The position numbers and the translations under genes were made by a program. A DNA stretch of 64,000 bases from assembly GCA_004555725.1 (NCBI GenBank), contig SFHC01000012.1, positions 1-64,000 of the forward strand. The letters run 5' to 3'. Shown here piece after piece: positions 17,558 to 26,109 of this stretch. Position 1 is the stretch's first letter, and each line of letters opens with the position of its first letter. The notes beneath the pieces are model-generated. The model had not been told where the DNA came from and ran no database searches. It was given only the letters and a program-made list of their open reading frames with translations. The DNA comes from [Eubacterium] saphenum (lineage in GTDB: Bacteria; Bacillota; Clostridia; Peptostreptococcales; Anaerovoracaceae).

Positions 17558-17614
17558 CCGGGGCCGCCGCATCAGATGATTTCAGATCATTTACGCGGCA
17601 GCCCCGTTTTTATC
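17558..17614 (+). terminator. Rho-independent terminator of xpt
   Basis: CGGGGCCGCCGC pairs with CGCGGCAGCCCCG, followed by TTTTTATC on the plus strand. It also stands at the 3' end of the convergent fab operon. Confidence 0.88.
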
Positions 17615-17664
17615 TTTTCTCTCATTCTAATTTCGTATTCTGCTTCTCTCAGCAGGATCCGTTA

Positions 17665-18111
17665 TTATCCCTCCGGCTGCTCTGCATCAGAGATCGCAAA
17701 GGAGATTTCTGCGTCGACAGCGATTTCTCCGTCAACCTTCGCGACTGCTTTTCCAAAACCGACCGGACCTTTCTTTCCGGTAATTTCACAGGACATTTCC
17801 AGCACATCGCCCGGTACAACGACCCTTCTGAACCGGCACTTCTTTACACCTCCAAATACGACAATCTTTCCCTGATACTCCGGCAGGGACAGAATCGCGC
17901 ACGCGCCGGTCTGCGCCAGCGCTTCCAGAATCAGCACACCCGGCATCACCGATTTCTGCGGAAAATGACCGAGAAACTGCATTTCATTTGCGGATACGCA
18001 TTTGATTCCGCGCGCATATTCACCCGGCTCCATATCCACAATCCGGTCAACCAGAAGAAATGGATAACGGTGCGGAAGAATACTTCTGATTTCATCATTA
18101 TTCAGCTGCAT
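17665..18111 (-). CDS. fabZ: 3-hydroxyacyl-[ACP] dehydratase
   Basis: A 148-residue hotdog-fold protein. LPHRYPFLLVDRI holds the catalytic His, and GHFPQKSVMPGVLILEALAQ the central helix with the catalytic Glu, both typical of FabZ. It dehydrates 3-hydroxyacyl-ACP to trans-2-enoyl-ACP in type II fatty acid synthesis. AGGAGG lies 7 nt before the ATG. It is the third gene of a minus-strand fabD-fabG-fabZ operon, 12 nt after fabG. Confidence 0.95.
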   Translation of the reverse strand: MQLNNDEIRSILPHRYPFLLVDRIVDMEPGEYARGIKCVSANEMQFLGHFPQKSVMPGVLILEALAQTGACAILSLPEYQGKIVVFGGVKKCRFRRVVVPGDVLEMSCEITGKKGPVGFGKAVAKVDGEIAVDAEISFAISDAEQPEG

Positions 18112-18123
18112 ACTGCTTCCTCC

Positions 18124-18864
18124 TTAAATATACATCCCGCCGCTGACGTTCAGGACCTGCCCGGTAATATACGCACTTTCCTCTTTTGCCAGGAAAGAAA
18201 CCGCATTCGCAATATCTTCCGGAGCTCCCATCCGCTTCATCGGAATCGACGCGATCATCTGCTCACGGACTTTTTCCGGAAGCGCCCGCGTCATATCCGT
18301 ATCCACTGCGCCCGGAGCGACCGCATTCACCGTGATATTTCTGGACGCTAGCTCCCTCGCCAGTGTACGTGTCATGCCGATGATCCCTGCCTTGCTCGCC
18401 GTATAATTGATCTGCCCCGGATTTCCGGTCAGAGCAGAAATTGATGAGATGCTGATGATCCTTCCGTAATGCGCTCTCATCATCGGACGGCTGACGGCTT
18501 TCATCATCAGAAAGCAGCCCTTCAGATTGGTATCGATCACGCTCTGAAAGTCCTGAAGATCCATGCGCATCATCAGATTGTCTCTGGTAATTCCGGCATT
18601 ATTAACCAGAATGTCGATTCGACCCAGTTTCTCCATGCAGTAATCTGCAAGCTGCGTACAGTCCTCCTGCTGCGCAACATCAGCCCGGAACGCATATGCT
18701 TCCGCACCAAGCACCCGGCATGCTTCTGCTGTCTCTTCTGCAGACTCTCTGCTTCCCGCGTAATTGATGATGACATTCGCTCCGTCCGCTGCAAGCTGAA
18801 GCGCGATGGCTCTTCCGATGCCTTTTCCTCCGCCAGTAATAATGGCTGCTCGACGTTCACTCAT
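18124..18864 (-). CDS. fabG: 3-oxoacyl-[ACP] reductase
   Basis: A 246-residue short-chain dehydrogenase. TGGGKGIG is the NADP-binding loop, LVNNAGIT the structural motif, SSISALTGNPGQINYTASK holds the catalytic Ser, Tyr and Lys, and the C-terminal GQVLNVSGGMYI is typical of FabG. It reduces 3-oxoacyl-ACP. The ATG at 18864 follows the fabD stop codon by one base, indicating translational coupling; the longer upstream frame overlaps fabD and is not used. Confidence 0.95.
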   Translation of the reverse strand: MSERRAAIITGGGKGIGRAIALQLAADGANVIINYAGSRESAEETAEACRVLGAEAYAFRADVAQQEDCTQLADYCMEKLGRIDILVNNAGITRDNLMMRMDLQDFQSVIDTNLKGCFLMMKAVSRPMMRAHYGRIISISSISALTGNPGQINYTASKAGIIGMTRTLARELASRNITVNAVAPGAVDTDMTRALPEKVREQMIASIPMKRMGAPEDIANAVSFLAKEESAYITGQVLNVSGGMYI

Positions 18865-18865
18865 G

Positions 18866-19807
18866 TTATGCCCCTGCCCCCTGTTCAATTTGTCCTGAAA
18901 GATCCAGATTCTTAATATCCTCAACTGTGGAGATACTGTTGGTTTTCACTCTTCTGTCTGTCCGGTGCACAAATCCGGAAAGCGTTTTCCCCGGACCGAT
19001 TTCAATGAACTGATCCGCTCCGTCCGCAATCATGCCGCGGATAATATCTTCCATATATACGCCGGACTGAACCTGGCACACCAGAAGCTCCTGAACGGAC
19101 TCTCCCGGCGAGGCCGGTTTCCCAGTGCAGTTGAAATAGACCGGAAACTGCATCGGTCTGAATACCTCGTCATGAAAGCGCTTTTCTAAGACCTCTGCTG
19201 CGGGCGCCATATAGGATGTATGGAACGGTCCGCTTACCGGAAGACGCATGCACCTGCGGGCGCCGGCCTGCTGAGCAAACTGTTCGGCCTGTTCAACAGC
19301 TTCTTTCTCTCCGGAAATGACAATCTGCCCCGGACAGTTAAAGTTTGCCGCCTCTACCCGTCCAACCTTCTGCGCACGCTGAAGGCAGTCCATCAGTGTA
19401 TCTCTGTCAAGGCCGAGAACCGCTGACATTTCAGTCTGAACCCCTTCAGACGCTTTCTCCATCGCTTCTGCCCGGCAGTGGATCAGAGACACTGCCTGCT
19501 CCGGTGTAAACACGCCGGCTGCTGTCAGTGCGGAATACTCTCCTAAACTCAGTCCTGCCGCCATGTCCGGCCTGAACCCATGCTTCTTCAGCACGGCATA
19601 TACGCCAAGGCCAAACGCAAGCAGGATTGGCTGCGTATTCACGGTCTCCTGGAGCTGCTCCTTGTTTCCGGAAAATGCGATTTCACGCTGTTTCTCCGGA
19701 AGAAGCTGAAAAACTGCCTGAAACTCAGGATACTCTTTATAAAAATCCTTTCCCATTCCCGGGAACTGGCTGCCCTGACCGGCAAACAGAAGCGCTGTCT
19801 TTCCCAT
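18866..19807 (-). CDS. fabD: Malonyl-CoA:ACP transacylase
   Basis: A 313-residue acyltransferase. FAGQGSQFPGMG is the N-terminal loop, GLSLGEYSAL carries the nucleophilic Ser (GxSxG), and VSGPFHTSYM the catalytic His. It loads malonyl groups on ACP for fatty acid elongation. GGAGGAG lies 4-8 nt before the ATG at 19807. It is first in the fabD-fabG-fabZ operon. acpP, fabF, fabH, fabK and the acc genes, often linked to it in Clostridia, are not in the window. Confidence 0.95.
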   Translation of the reverse strand: MGKTALLFAGQGSQFPGMGKDFYKEYPEFQAVFQLLPEKQREIAFSGNKEQLQETVNTQPILLAFGLGVYAVLKKHGFRPDMAAGLSLGEYSALTAAGVFTPEQAVSLIHCRAEAMEKASEGVQTEMSAVLGLDRDTLMDCLQRAQKVGRVEAANFNCPGQIVISGEKEAVEQAEQFAQQAGARRCMRLPVSGPFHTSYMAPAAEVLEKRFHDEVFRPMQFPVYFNCTGKPASPGESVQELLVCQVQSGVYMEDIIRGMIADGADQFIEIGPGKTLSGFVHRTDRRVKTNSISTVEDIKNLDLSGQIEQGAGA

Positions 19808-19829
19808 GTTCTCCTCCGATAAATAATTC

Positions 19830-19903
19830 AATATTTTTAACTACATGGGATATCATAGCGGAGCGACCATTATATGTCAAGAATTTTATTTAAATATTTT
19901 TAA
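19830..19903 (-). promoter_or_regulatory. Promoter of the fab operon flanked by two copies of an 11-mer
   Basis: TTGACA (19880-19875), 17 nt, TATGAT (19857-19852) on the minus strand, an almost perfect sigma-A promoter. The 11-mer AATATTTTTAA (plus-strand reading) occurs at 19830-19840, in the leader, and at 19893-19903, upstream of the -35. These may be regulator sites. Confidence 0.75.
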
Positions 19904-19920
19904 TAAACAAGGTAAAAGAA

Positions 19921-19962
19921 CAGGCTGCAGCACATCCGATACTCTGCCTTGTGCTGCAGCCC
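19921..19962 (-). terminator. Rho-independent terminator of the SGNH hydrolase operon
   Basis: GGCTGCAGCAC pairs with GTGCTGCAGCC, followed on the minus strand by TGTTCTTTT. It separates the upstream operon from the fab promoter. Confidence 0.8.
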
Positions 19963-20029
19963 GCGTCTTACTGTTTTCTATTCGATTTTCATCCGTTGAA
20001 CAGCGGTTGTTGACCGCCTGCCGCCGGCC

Positions 20030-20656
20030 TTACTGATTTAGCAGGATCGGTTCAATCAGCAAAGCCATCTGCCGGTGTCCTTCCTCCGTAAAGTGCAGTC
20101 CGTCAAACGCCAGGGATAATTCTTCCCTGCTGAGATCCAGAAACTGACAGCGTTCCTGAACCGCAAGCTCCTGATAAAGATCGGCCAGATGGAGCGAAGC
20201 CTGCCGCAGCGGCTCGCCCCCGGAAAGGTCCTGCGGAGGGGCAATCAACAGAATCTGGCAGCTTGATACAGCCTCTTCCGACGAACGTCTTCCTGCGCAG
20301 TTATGTCTGCTCAGAAACATCTTCACATGGATCAGCATCTGCTTCATTTTTTCTGCTGCAAGCGTCGGATCAGGGCTGGAAAACAGCAGATCATTAGAGC
20401 CGAGCATGACGGCGAACAGATTCAGAGGAACACAGTGTTTCAATGTGCGGTCCAGCGCCTGCAGGGTCAGAGCAGAAGACGGAATCTCCCGTCCGTTCAT
20501 CCCGTCATCCATAATTTCCCAGGTATCTTTCAACCTCCGGCGGACTATCTCCGTCCATCGCTGTTCCTCAGGATAACGGCCGCCCATAAACCCTCTCGGA
20601 TCATATCCATACGTATTTGAATCTCCGTAGAATAACACCCTTTTCCGCTCTGTCAT
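20030..20656 (-). CDS. SGNH/GDSL hydrolase family protein
   Basis: A 208-residue protein with block I FYGDSNTYG (nucleophile Ser in GDSN), block III VMLGSNDLL (GxND) and block V DGLHFTEEGH (Asp and His of the triad). It has no signal peptide, so it acts in the cytoplasm. It resembles small bacterial esterases and arylesterase-like SGNH proteins; the natural substrate is unknown. It lies 15 nt after the GT4 gene and is the last gene of that operon. Confidence 0.87.
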   Translation of the reverse strand: MTERKRVLFYGDSNTYGYDPRGFMGGRYPEEQRWTEIVRRRLKDTWEIMDDGMNGREIPSSALTLQALDRTLKHCVPLNLFAVMLGSNDLLFSSPDPTLAAEKMKQMLIHVKMFLSRHNCAGRRSSEEAVSSCQILLIAPPQDLSGGEPLRQASLHLADLYQELAVQERCQFLDLSREELSLAFDGLHFTEEGHRQMALLIEPILLNQ

Positions 20657-20671
20657 GGCGTTTTTTCCTTT

Positions 20672-21898
20672 CTAATTATCTTTTGTCACGCTCGCTAGAA
20701 CTTTATTCACCAGACTTCTCCAGGAAATCCGGCTGACATCCGCCGGAACAGATAACGGACTGCAAAGGCTTTTCTGCAGAGCATCCGCAAGATCCGCTTC
20801 AAAACGCGGAAGCTCCCCAGGGTCCGGTTCATCCGCATTCTTCATCGTCGGAAGATTCACCAGACGCACATCCGCCCCCGGAGCGTTCGCAGAGAGCCAG
20901 GCATCAATGCCCGGAAGCCTGGAAACGACAACCTTGTCCCCACAGGCCAGCGCCTCAATCACCACGAGCGGAATTCCATCAAAAAACGACGGAAGAACAA
21001 ACACATCTGCCCGGTTATACAGCGCCGCTAGATCCTCCTGCGCCATCCTCCCCGGGAACGCAATCGTATACCGGCACTGCTCTGCCATAGACCGGATGAT
21101 CCTGTATTCCTCCTGATTCCCTGCTCCGCCCGCCAGGACGACCTGAAGACTTCTCTTCGGAATATCCAGCTTGTCCAGCGCACGGATCAGACTCTTGACG
21201 CCCTTCTTCTCCGCAATCTTACCGGCAAAAACCAGAAGCTTTTCTCCTTCTTCCTCTGCACGCCGCTCTTTTTCTGCACGCGCATCAGAATCGATATGGA
21301 AGATTCCGTCATTGTATCCCATTCCGACGGTGACAATTTTTCCGGGGTCCACGCCGTAAATATCAACGGTTTTATCTGCCTGCGGTTTCTGCGGAACAAA
21401 GATCTTATCGAGAAGAGGGATTCTTTTTCGGATCCACTCCCGGTTCACCGGATTCTTCTCCATCTGCCGAAGGTCTGTGTTATGACAGAACCCGCAGACC
21501 GTCCGGCCTGGGAAACTCTCCCGCACCAGTGCAGTAAGCAGATAAAGATGATGACAGAGGATCAGATCCGGATTGAGGTCTGTCACAGCCTGGCGGATTT
21601 TCTTCAAAAAAGCATCCTTAAACTGCTGCGTCATCGGCTCCGTAAAATCGCAGTACCTCGTGCTGGTGTACGGCATCTCATCCGACATCCCCGCAACCGG
21701 AAACGGCAGTTCCTCCGTTCCGTAATACACCGGATAGAATGCTGTGTTCTCTGGAAATTCCGGATGATCCTCACTCGTAATTCCCGCAACAACTGCCTGC
21801 TGGTGTCCCTCCGCCGCCAGCGCCTTTACCACTTCTGTCAAATACACTCCGCTGCCCGTACTGCTCGGTTTCTGGGCCGTAATACTCAGTATCCGCAT
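20672..21898 (-). CDS. Glycosyltransferase family 4 protein
   Basis: A 408-residue GT-B enzyme. The N-terminal half has the SSTGSGVYLTEVVKALAAEGH acceptor-side loop, and the C-terminal half LLVFAGKIAEKKGVKSLIRAL and the nucleotide-sugar motif PSFFDGIPLVVIEALACG (EX7E type). It would transfer a sugar from a nucleotide sugar to an unknown acceptor. GGGAG lies 6 nt before the ATG at 21898. It is downstream of the fused transferase gene and upstream of the SGNH hydrolase gene. GT4 proteins of this kind occur in selenodomain-associated gene sets, but I cannot tie it to a defined pathway. Confidence 0.85.
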   Translation of the reverse strand: MRILSITAQKPSSTGSGVYLTEVVKALAAEGHQQAVVAGITSEDHPEFPENTAFYPVYYGTEELPFPVAGMSDEMPYTSTRYCDFTEPMTQQFKDAFLKKIRQAVTDLNPDLILCHHLYLLTALVRESFPGRTVCGFCHNTDLRQMEKNPVNREWIRKRIPLLDKIFVPQKPQADKTVDIYGVDPGKIVTVGMGYNDGIFHIDSDARAEKERRAEEEGEKLLVFAGKIAEKKGVKSLIRALDKLDIPKRSLQVVLAGGAGNQEEYRIIRSMAEQCRYTIAFPGRMAQEDLAALYNRADVFVLPSFFDGIPLVVIEALACGDKVVVSRLPGIDAWLSANAPGADVRLVNLPTMKNADEPDPGELPRFEADLADALQKSLCSPLSVPADVSRISWRSLVNKVLASVTKDN

Positions 21899-21942
21899 AT
21901 TCTCTCCCATTTATTCAACTCATATTCCGGATTCTCTGAAAC

Positions 21943-23322
21943 CTACCGGATATCCTTATACATCTTCGCCAGTTTCCCCGGATCAGCCCCGTGAAGGTAC
22001 ATCTGACGCATATCATACATCTTTTTCATCAGCCGCAGCGTCCCCTTGGTGCTTCTGGGATACCGACGATCCGAACTGATGATTTTCTCATGCGCAACAC
22101 CGTTAGATATTCCATGCCTCTTCAGGTTCAGAGAAAACTGATAATCTTCCATCAGCGGGATATCCGGAAATCCTCCCATTTTAAAGAACAGCCTGCGGTC
22201 AATAAATATACCCTGATCGCCGAACATAATGCCCTCATTGCGCGCTCTCCGGTTCGACAAGATGCTGTTCGTCAGCATCAGAAACCGTCTGGTCGGAAAT
22301 CCGATCCGGAAGCATCCCGCCAGATGCTCGGCGTAAACATGCCGGATCTCTCTCTGCGGATGAGCTGGAAGTTTGCTGTCACAGTGCAGAAAGAACAGGA
22401 TATCTCCGGAAGCCTCTTCTGCCCCCAGATTCATCTGCCTGGCGCGTCCTTTTTCACTGTTCAGGATCATCATCTGCGGATCGATTCTGGACAGCGTTCC
22501 GTCCGTACTCTTTCCATCGACAAATATCACCTCGCAAGAGGCAAACGTCCGCCGCAGCTCCTTCTGGATATTCCGGATCATATTTTCTTCATTACAGACC
22601 GGAACAATCACTGAAATCTTAACGTGCTGAAGGATAAACCGGTCCGTGTGCGAAAACGAAGCTTCCGGATTCTTTCTGCGCCGGTCCAGCCGGTGAATCA
22701 GATCTTTTCTGGTATCCACATCACTGAGAACTTCTGCAAGGCTCAGAGAAAGACCGTGATCCAGTATGGCTGCTGCTGTATTTTCAAAAACCGTGCTGCC
22801 TCCGTACACCTGATCTTCAAAAAAGATATGCTGCGGAGCATTGCTCCCGATTAAATAATAACCGCCGTCTCTGGTAGGGCCAAGGACGGCGTCATGCGTC
22901 TTCAGCCTTGTGAATGCATCGTCAAATATACCCTTTGTCAGATCAGGAAGATCGGTCCCCGTGAGCACGCAGTGGTCATACCCTTCCCGGAAGACCTCCT
23001 TCATCGCCGCGTACATTCTCTCCCCCAGGTCCTCTCCGCTCTGACTCCGGTAAACCACACGTCCCTTACCATATTTCCAGCCTCCGCGCGGTTTATCCAT
23101 CTGACGCCCGAAAATCTGCACCAGATTATCCGGATCACCCGGTTCTGCATAGTAGATAAACAGATCTGCATCGATCCCCCGAAGATTTCTATGGATATCA
23201 CGCAGAAAACAAGAATGAAGCTCTGCGCACTGAACGGGCGTATAGTACGGCATCAGGCGGGTCTTGGTGTGCCCCGGATACGGAATTCTTGTAAACAGAA
23301 TGACGGCTCTTCTTTCTGTCAT
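21943..23322 (-). CDS. Fusion of DUF2064 transferase 1 and GT2-type transferase 2 (rSAM/selenodomain-associated)
   Basis: A 459-residue protein made of two families usually encoded separately. Residues 1-about 200 are the TIGR04282/DUF2064 type (FTRIPYPGHTKTRLMP, LTGTDLPDLT, GPTRDGGYYLIG), a nucleotidyl-transferase-like fold. Residues about 235-459 are the TIGR04283 type GT2 (ISVIVPVCNEENMIRN, VIFVDGKSTDGT, FLHCDSKLP, FGDQGIFI). In other bacteria both accompany radical SAM/selenodomain proteins and C_GCAxxG_C_C proteins, and their product is unknown. The start ATG overlaps the stop of the upstream C_GCAxxG_C_C gene (TAATG). No radical SAM gene is in the window. Confidence 0.88.
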   Translation of the reverse strand: MTERRAVILFTRIPYPGHTKTRLMPYYTPVQCAELHSCFLRDIHRNLRGIDADLFIYYAEPGDPDNLVQIFGRQMDKPRGGWKYGKGRVVYRSQSGEDLGERMYAAMKEVFREGYDHCVLTGTDLPDLTKGIFDDAFTRLKTHDAVLGPTRDGGYYLIGSNAPQHIFFEDQVYGGSTVFENTAAAILDHGLSLSLAEVLSDVDTRKDLIHRLDRRRKNPEASFSHTDRFILQHVKISVIVPVCNEENMIRNIQKELRRTFASCEVIFVDGKSTDGTLSRIDPQMMILNSEKGRARQMNLGAEEASGDILFFLHCDSKLPAHPQREIRHVYAEHLAGCFRIGFPTRRFLMLTNSILSNRRARNEGIMFGDQGIFIDRRLFFKMGGFPDIPLMEDYQFSLNLKRHGISNGVAHEKIISSDRRYPRSTKGTLRLMKKMYDMRQMYLHGADPGKLAKMYKDIR

Positions 23323-23768
23323 TACAGCAGTCCCTCCAGAATATTGATCGTATCTTTCACAATTACCGGACAGTGGGTCATCATGAGATTCTTCTCCTGA
23401 ATCGCCGCCATATCATCCGGATCCGCGGGATTGCCGCCGAGAAGCGCGCTGCATTCTTCTGAATCATACTTTTTAGCGAACTCCATGCGGAATTGCGTCA
23501 TCTTCTTGTAGATCTCCGTCTTTCCATCTGTATCATCCTCATGGTCGTGACCGTACTTCAGCCCGAGCAGAAGAAAAGCCGCAACGACCGCGCCGCAGGT
23601 CTTTCCCTGCAGCATGCCGCCTCCGAACGCGGAAGTCAGGCGCAGCATCACCTTCTGGTCCATGCAAAGCGGCTTGCTGTATGCCGATGCAACCACCTGC
23701 GAACAGTCAATTCCGTGCATGAACAGATCCGTAATCTCTTCTATACTATAGTCAGTTCCCGGTTTCAT
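23322..23768 (-). CDS. C_GCAxxG_C_C family redox protein
   Basis: A 148-residue protein with the family pattern: GIDCSQVV, then FGGGMLQGKTCGAVVAAFLLLG (GCAxxG-like), ECSALLGG and a late Cys (MTHCP). The spaced cysteines suggest metal or disulfide redox chemistry; the biochemical role of the family is not known. The ATG at 23768 has GAAGG 6 nt upstream; the alternative TTG at 23774 is inside this spacer. It is co-transcribed with the fused transferase gene (1-nt overlap), the usual partner of this family. Confidence 0.87.
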   Translation of the reverse strand: MKPGTDYSIEEITDLFMHGIDCSQVVASAYSKPLCMDQKVMLRLTSAFGGGMLQGKTCGAVVAAFLLLGLKYGHDHEDDTDGKTEIYKKMTQFRMEFAKKYDSEECSALLGGNPADPDDMAAIQEKNLMMTHCPVIVKDTINILEGLL

Positions 23769-23802
23769 AATCAACCTTCTTTCAAAAAATATTTCGCTGA
23801 GT

Positions 23803-23847
23803 CAGAAAAAAGGACGAAACTTCCCGGCTGGAATTCTCGTCCTTTTC
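23803..23847 (-). terminator. Rho-independent terminator after the YdjY-like lipoprotein gene
   Basis: AAAAGGACGA pairs with TCGTCCTTTT and is followed by further T on the minus strand. The C_GCAxxG_C_C gene starts 35 nt later, so some read-through or a promoter hidden in the hairpin is needed for it. Confidence 0.8.
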
Positions 23848-23889
23848 TATGTACGAATCTGGCGTTATTTCCGTGATCCGTATTCTGTA

Positions 23890-24549
23890 CTAGTCCTGAA
23901 GCGCAAAGGTTACCTTGACAATTGTTCCATCCTTAGGCAGAACCTTGGAATTACCCATTACCTTAACTTTTCCGCCTTCAATATCGCCAAAGCCATAAGC
24001 TGCATTGGATACGATTCCGGTTGCGCAGCTGTCGAGGCAGGCAATGCATCCGGTGTTGTTCTTATACGCGTTCTTGATGTTTCCGGAGAAACGGAAGTCG
24101 ATCTTCGGCGTTCCCTTGTCTGTTTTCAATGTTTTCACAGCCGGAACATTTTTATGGCCCTTCCAGGAAACGGTTACCTTGACCTTCTGGCCGCCGGTTT
24201 TCTGACCCATCTTCTTAGGAATCATCTTATCCCACGGCTCACCGCCGATCTTAATCATTGCGCCATAGAAATCCTTCTCAGAACCCAGTGCAGTCATGAC
24301 AGACTTATCTCCGTTGGAGCCGCCCTTAAATACGACATAATGACGGGTAGACTGTGTGAAATAAGTGCCGTTTACCTTGGCATAAACCGTAACGGTTCTC
24401 TTGGATGTATCCGCAGTAATCTTGCTGTAATCCTTCTTGCTGCTGGAAGAAGAGGAAGAAGAACCTGATCCTCCGCATGCGACCAGCGATACAGCCATGA
24501 TTACCCCCAGTGCTCCAACGACAAGCTTTTTCATTAAACTCGATTTCAT
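23890..24549 (-). CDS. YdjY-domain lipoprotein
   Basis: A 219-residue lipoprotein with the lipobox SLVACGG near residue 25 and a poly-Ser linker. A beta-rich domain follows with RHYVVFKGGSNGDKSVMTALGS and FYGAMIKIGGEPWD, as in YdjY-like proteins. CIACLDSCATG in the C-terminal part has three Cys and could bind metal. The function of the family is unknown; the protein would sit outside the cell membrane. AGGAAAAAGG precedes the ATG. It is 58 nt downstream of the TVP38 gene and upstream of the C_GCAxxG_C_C gene. Confidence 0.75.
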   Translation of the reverse strand: MKSSLMKKLVVGALGVIMAVSLVACGGSGSSSSSSSSKKDYSKITADTSKRTVTVYAKVNGTYFTQSTRHYVVFKGGSNGDKSVMTALGSEKDFYGAMIKIGGEPWDKMIPKKMGQKTGGQKVKVTVSWKGHKNVPAVKTLKTDKGTPKIDFRFSGNIKNAYKNNTGCIACLDSCATGIVSNAAYGFGDIEGGKVKVMGNSKVLPKDGTIVKVTFALQD

Positions 24550-24607
24550 AACCTTTTTCCTTTCCCTATTTATGCGAATAATTTATTCTGATCAGCACTA
24601 TTGTCCT

Positions 24608-25798
24608 CTATGCGCGCTGTTTCTTCGCCTTCCTGAAATGCAGGAAGAAAACAAGCCCGAATCCGACAATAGTGAATACCAGCATTATTATATTAACGGT
24701 CTCAAACGGAACAGACAGAAGTCCGACACCCATTCTGGCAACCGCCGCAGGTGTGACCAACAGCGCGTTTCCGCTTGCAATCAGCATGATTACGATGCAT
24801 ACAGCCACGTTAATGATGGAGAATTTCGGTCCGCATTTGAAACTGGTGAACATCAGTGCCAGCAGGAAAGTCAGAACCCATCCTGCGTAGAAGAGCCAGC
24901 CGACATTGACACGCATCGCGAGCCAAGTGGATCTGGTGCAGAGAACGCCGATTACCATTCCCCAGAACGCGGAATTGTACAGTTTTCCGATAACTACTGC
25001 CGGAGACATTCCGTCAGATACATATACCTGACCAGACGCCTCTGCCGCTGCCTTCTTCTTTTTCTCATTCATGGTGTAAACCTGACGGAGAAGCGCGATC
25101 AGAATCGCGAATGAGAACAAGCATACCAGGCCGATGAACAGCTTCTGAGCACCGCCGGTAAGCAGACCGCCTACATAGGAATATACGATGCACGCAGGCA
25201 GCTGTCCGATTCCGGTAGCCAGGAAAAATCCGCCGAAGTCCATCGCTGTAAGTCCGGCTGCGTAGCTGACAATATCGAAGGAAATAAACGGAAGAAGACG
25301 CGCAATCAGTATGCACTTCTTTCCCTGTTTTTCAAAGAATACTTCAATCTGATTCAGCGCACCCTTGGTGCAGATCTTTTCAACCACATCACGTCCGAGA
25401 ATCCTCGCGATGTAAAAGCAGAGCGCCGCTCCTGCCATGGATGATACAAAGGACAGAATGCATCCCTGCCACCATCCGAACAGATTGGCGTTGGTTAATG
25501 TAATGAAGAACGCCGGCAGCGGAGCCATGACAGACTGGAAAATCATCAGCAGCGCGGATACCAGCATCGCCCATTTACCATACTTGGAAATAAACGCTCT
25601 CATCTGCGCAAAGTCACCGCTCTTGAACATCGCCACAACCTTATTCAGGAAGGAGTGTACAGACGGAACATATAAGTAAATCAGGACACACGCCACCACC
25701 ACAGCGAGAAGAATAATCTTGCTGCCCCAGCGCTTCCAGAACCCCTGCTTCGGCTTCTCAGCTGCAGTGTTCAGCACATCGTTATTTTTCGTTTCCAT
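24608..25798 (-). CDS. TVP38/TMEM64 family membrane protein with C-terminal membrane extension
   Basis: A 396-residue membrane protein. Residues about 25-230 form the TVP38/DedA-like domain (MAPLPAFFITLTNANLFGWWQG, GAALCFYIARILGRD, RLLPFISFDIVSYAAGLT). Residues about 265-390 add roughly four more hydrophobic helices that standard TVP38 proteins of about 230 residues lack. The family is thought to move lipids or small solutes, and it recurs near C_GCAxxG_C_C and selenodomain-associated genes. AAGGAGG lies 5 nt before the ATG. A possible promoter is TTGTTA-18-TAGAAT upstream. Confidence 0.85.
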   Translation of the reverse strand: METKNNDVLNTAAEKPKQGFWKRWGSKIILLAVVVACVLIYLYVPSVHSFLNKVVAMFKSGDFAQMRAFISKYGKWAMLVSALLMIFQSVMAPLPAFFITLTNANLFGWWQGCILSFVSSMAGAALCFYIARILGRDVVEKICTKGALNQIEVFFEKQGKKCILIARLLPFISFDIVSYAAGLTAMDFGGFFLATGIGQLPACIVYSYVGGLLTGGAQKLFIGLVCLFSFAILIALLRQVYTMNEKKKKAAAEASGQVYVSDGMSPAVVIGKLYNSAFWGMVIGVLCTRSTWLAMRVNVGWLFYAGWVLTFLLALMFTSFKCGPKFSIINVAVCIVIMLIASGNALLVTPAAVARMGVGLLSVPFETVNIIMLVFTIVGFGLVFFLHFRKAKKQRA

Positions 25799-26109
25799 AA
25801 TCCTCCTTAAAAAAACATACGATCGTCACACAAACTTTCAACAATCTTTTCCATTACCTCTTGTCCTGCATAATTCTATCATCATAGTCTGTAGATTAAC
25901 AATTGAATTTCTCTATACTAGACCAGGTCTACATTGTTGTAAGGATATACAAAATTATTATCGATGCCTAAAAAGAATTAATGAAACTTATGATCAGGAA
26001 AAAAACATCCGAAAAGAAAATGGCTCAACTATAGATATTCTGAATATAATACTTCGGAAAAATATTACTGATTCACGACTTTTACCGTCGGCCAAAAGAG
26101 CCGGGAATG
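25799..26109. promoter_or_regulatory. Intergenic region with an inverted repeat and a possible ORF remnant
   Basis: TAGACC-A-GGTCTA at 25918-25930 is a 13-bp near-palindrome upstream of the TVP38 promoter candidate. On the plus strand 25938-26114 reads as a fairly protein-like frame (KRINETYDQEKNIRKENG) ending in TGA, without start codon or ribosome site. I cannot support a gene. Confidence 0.35.
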
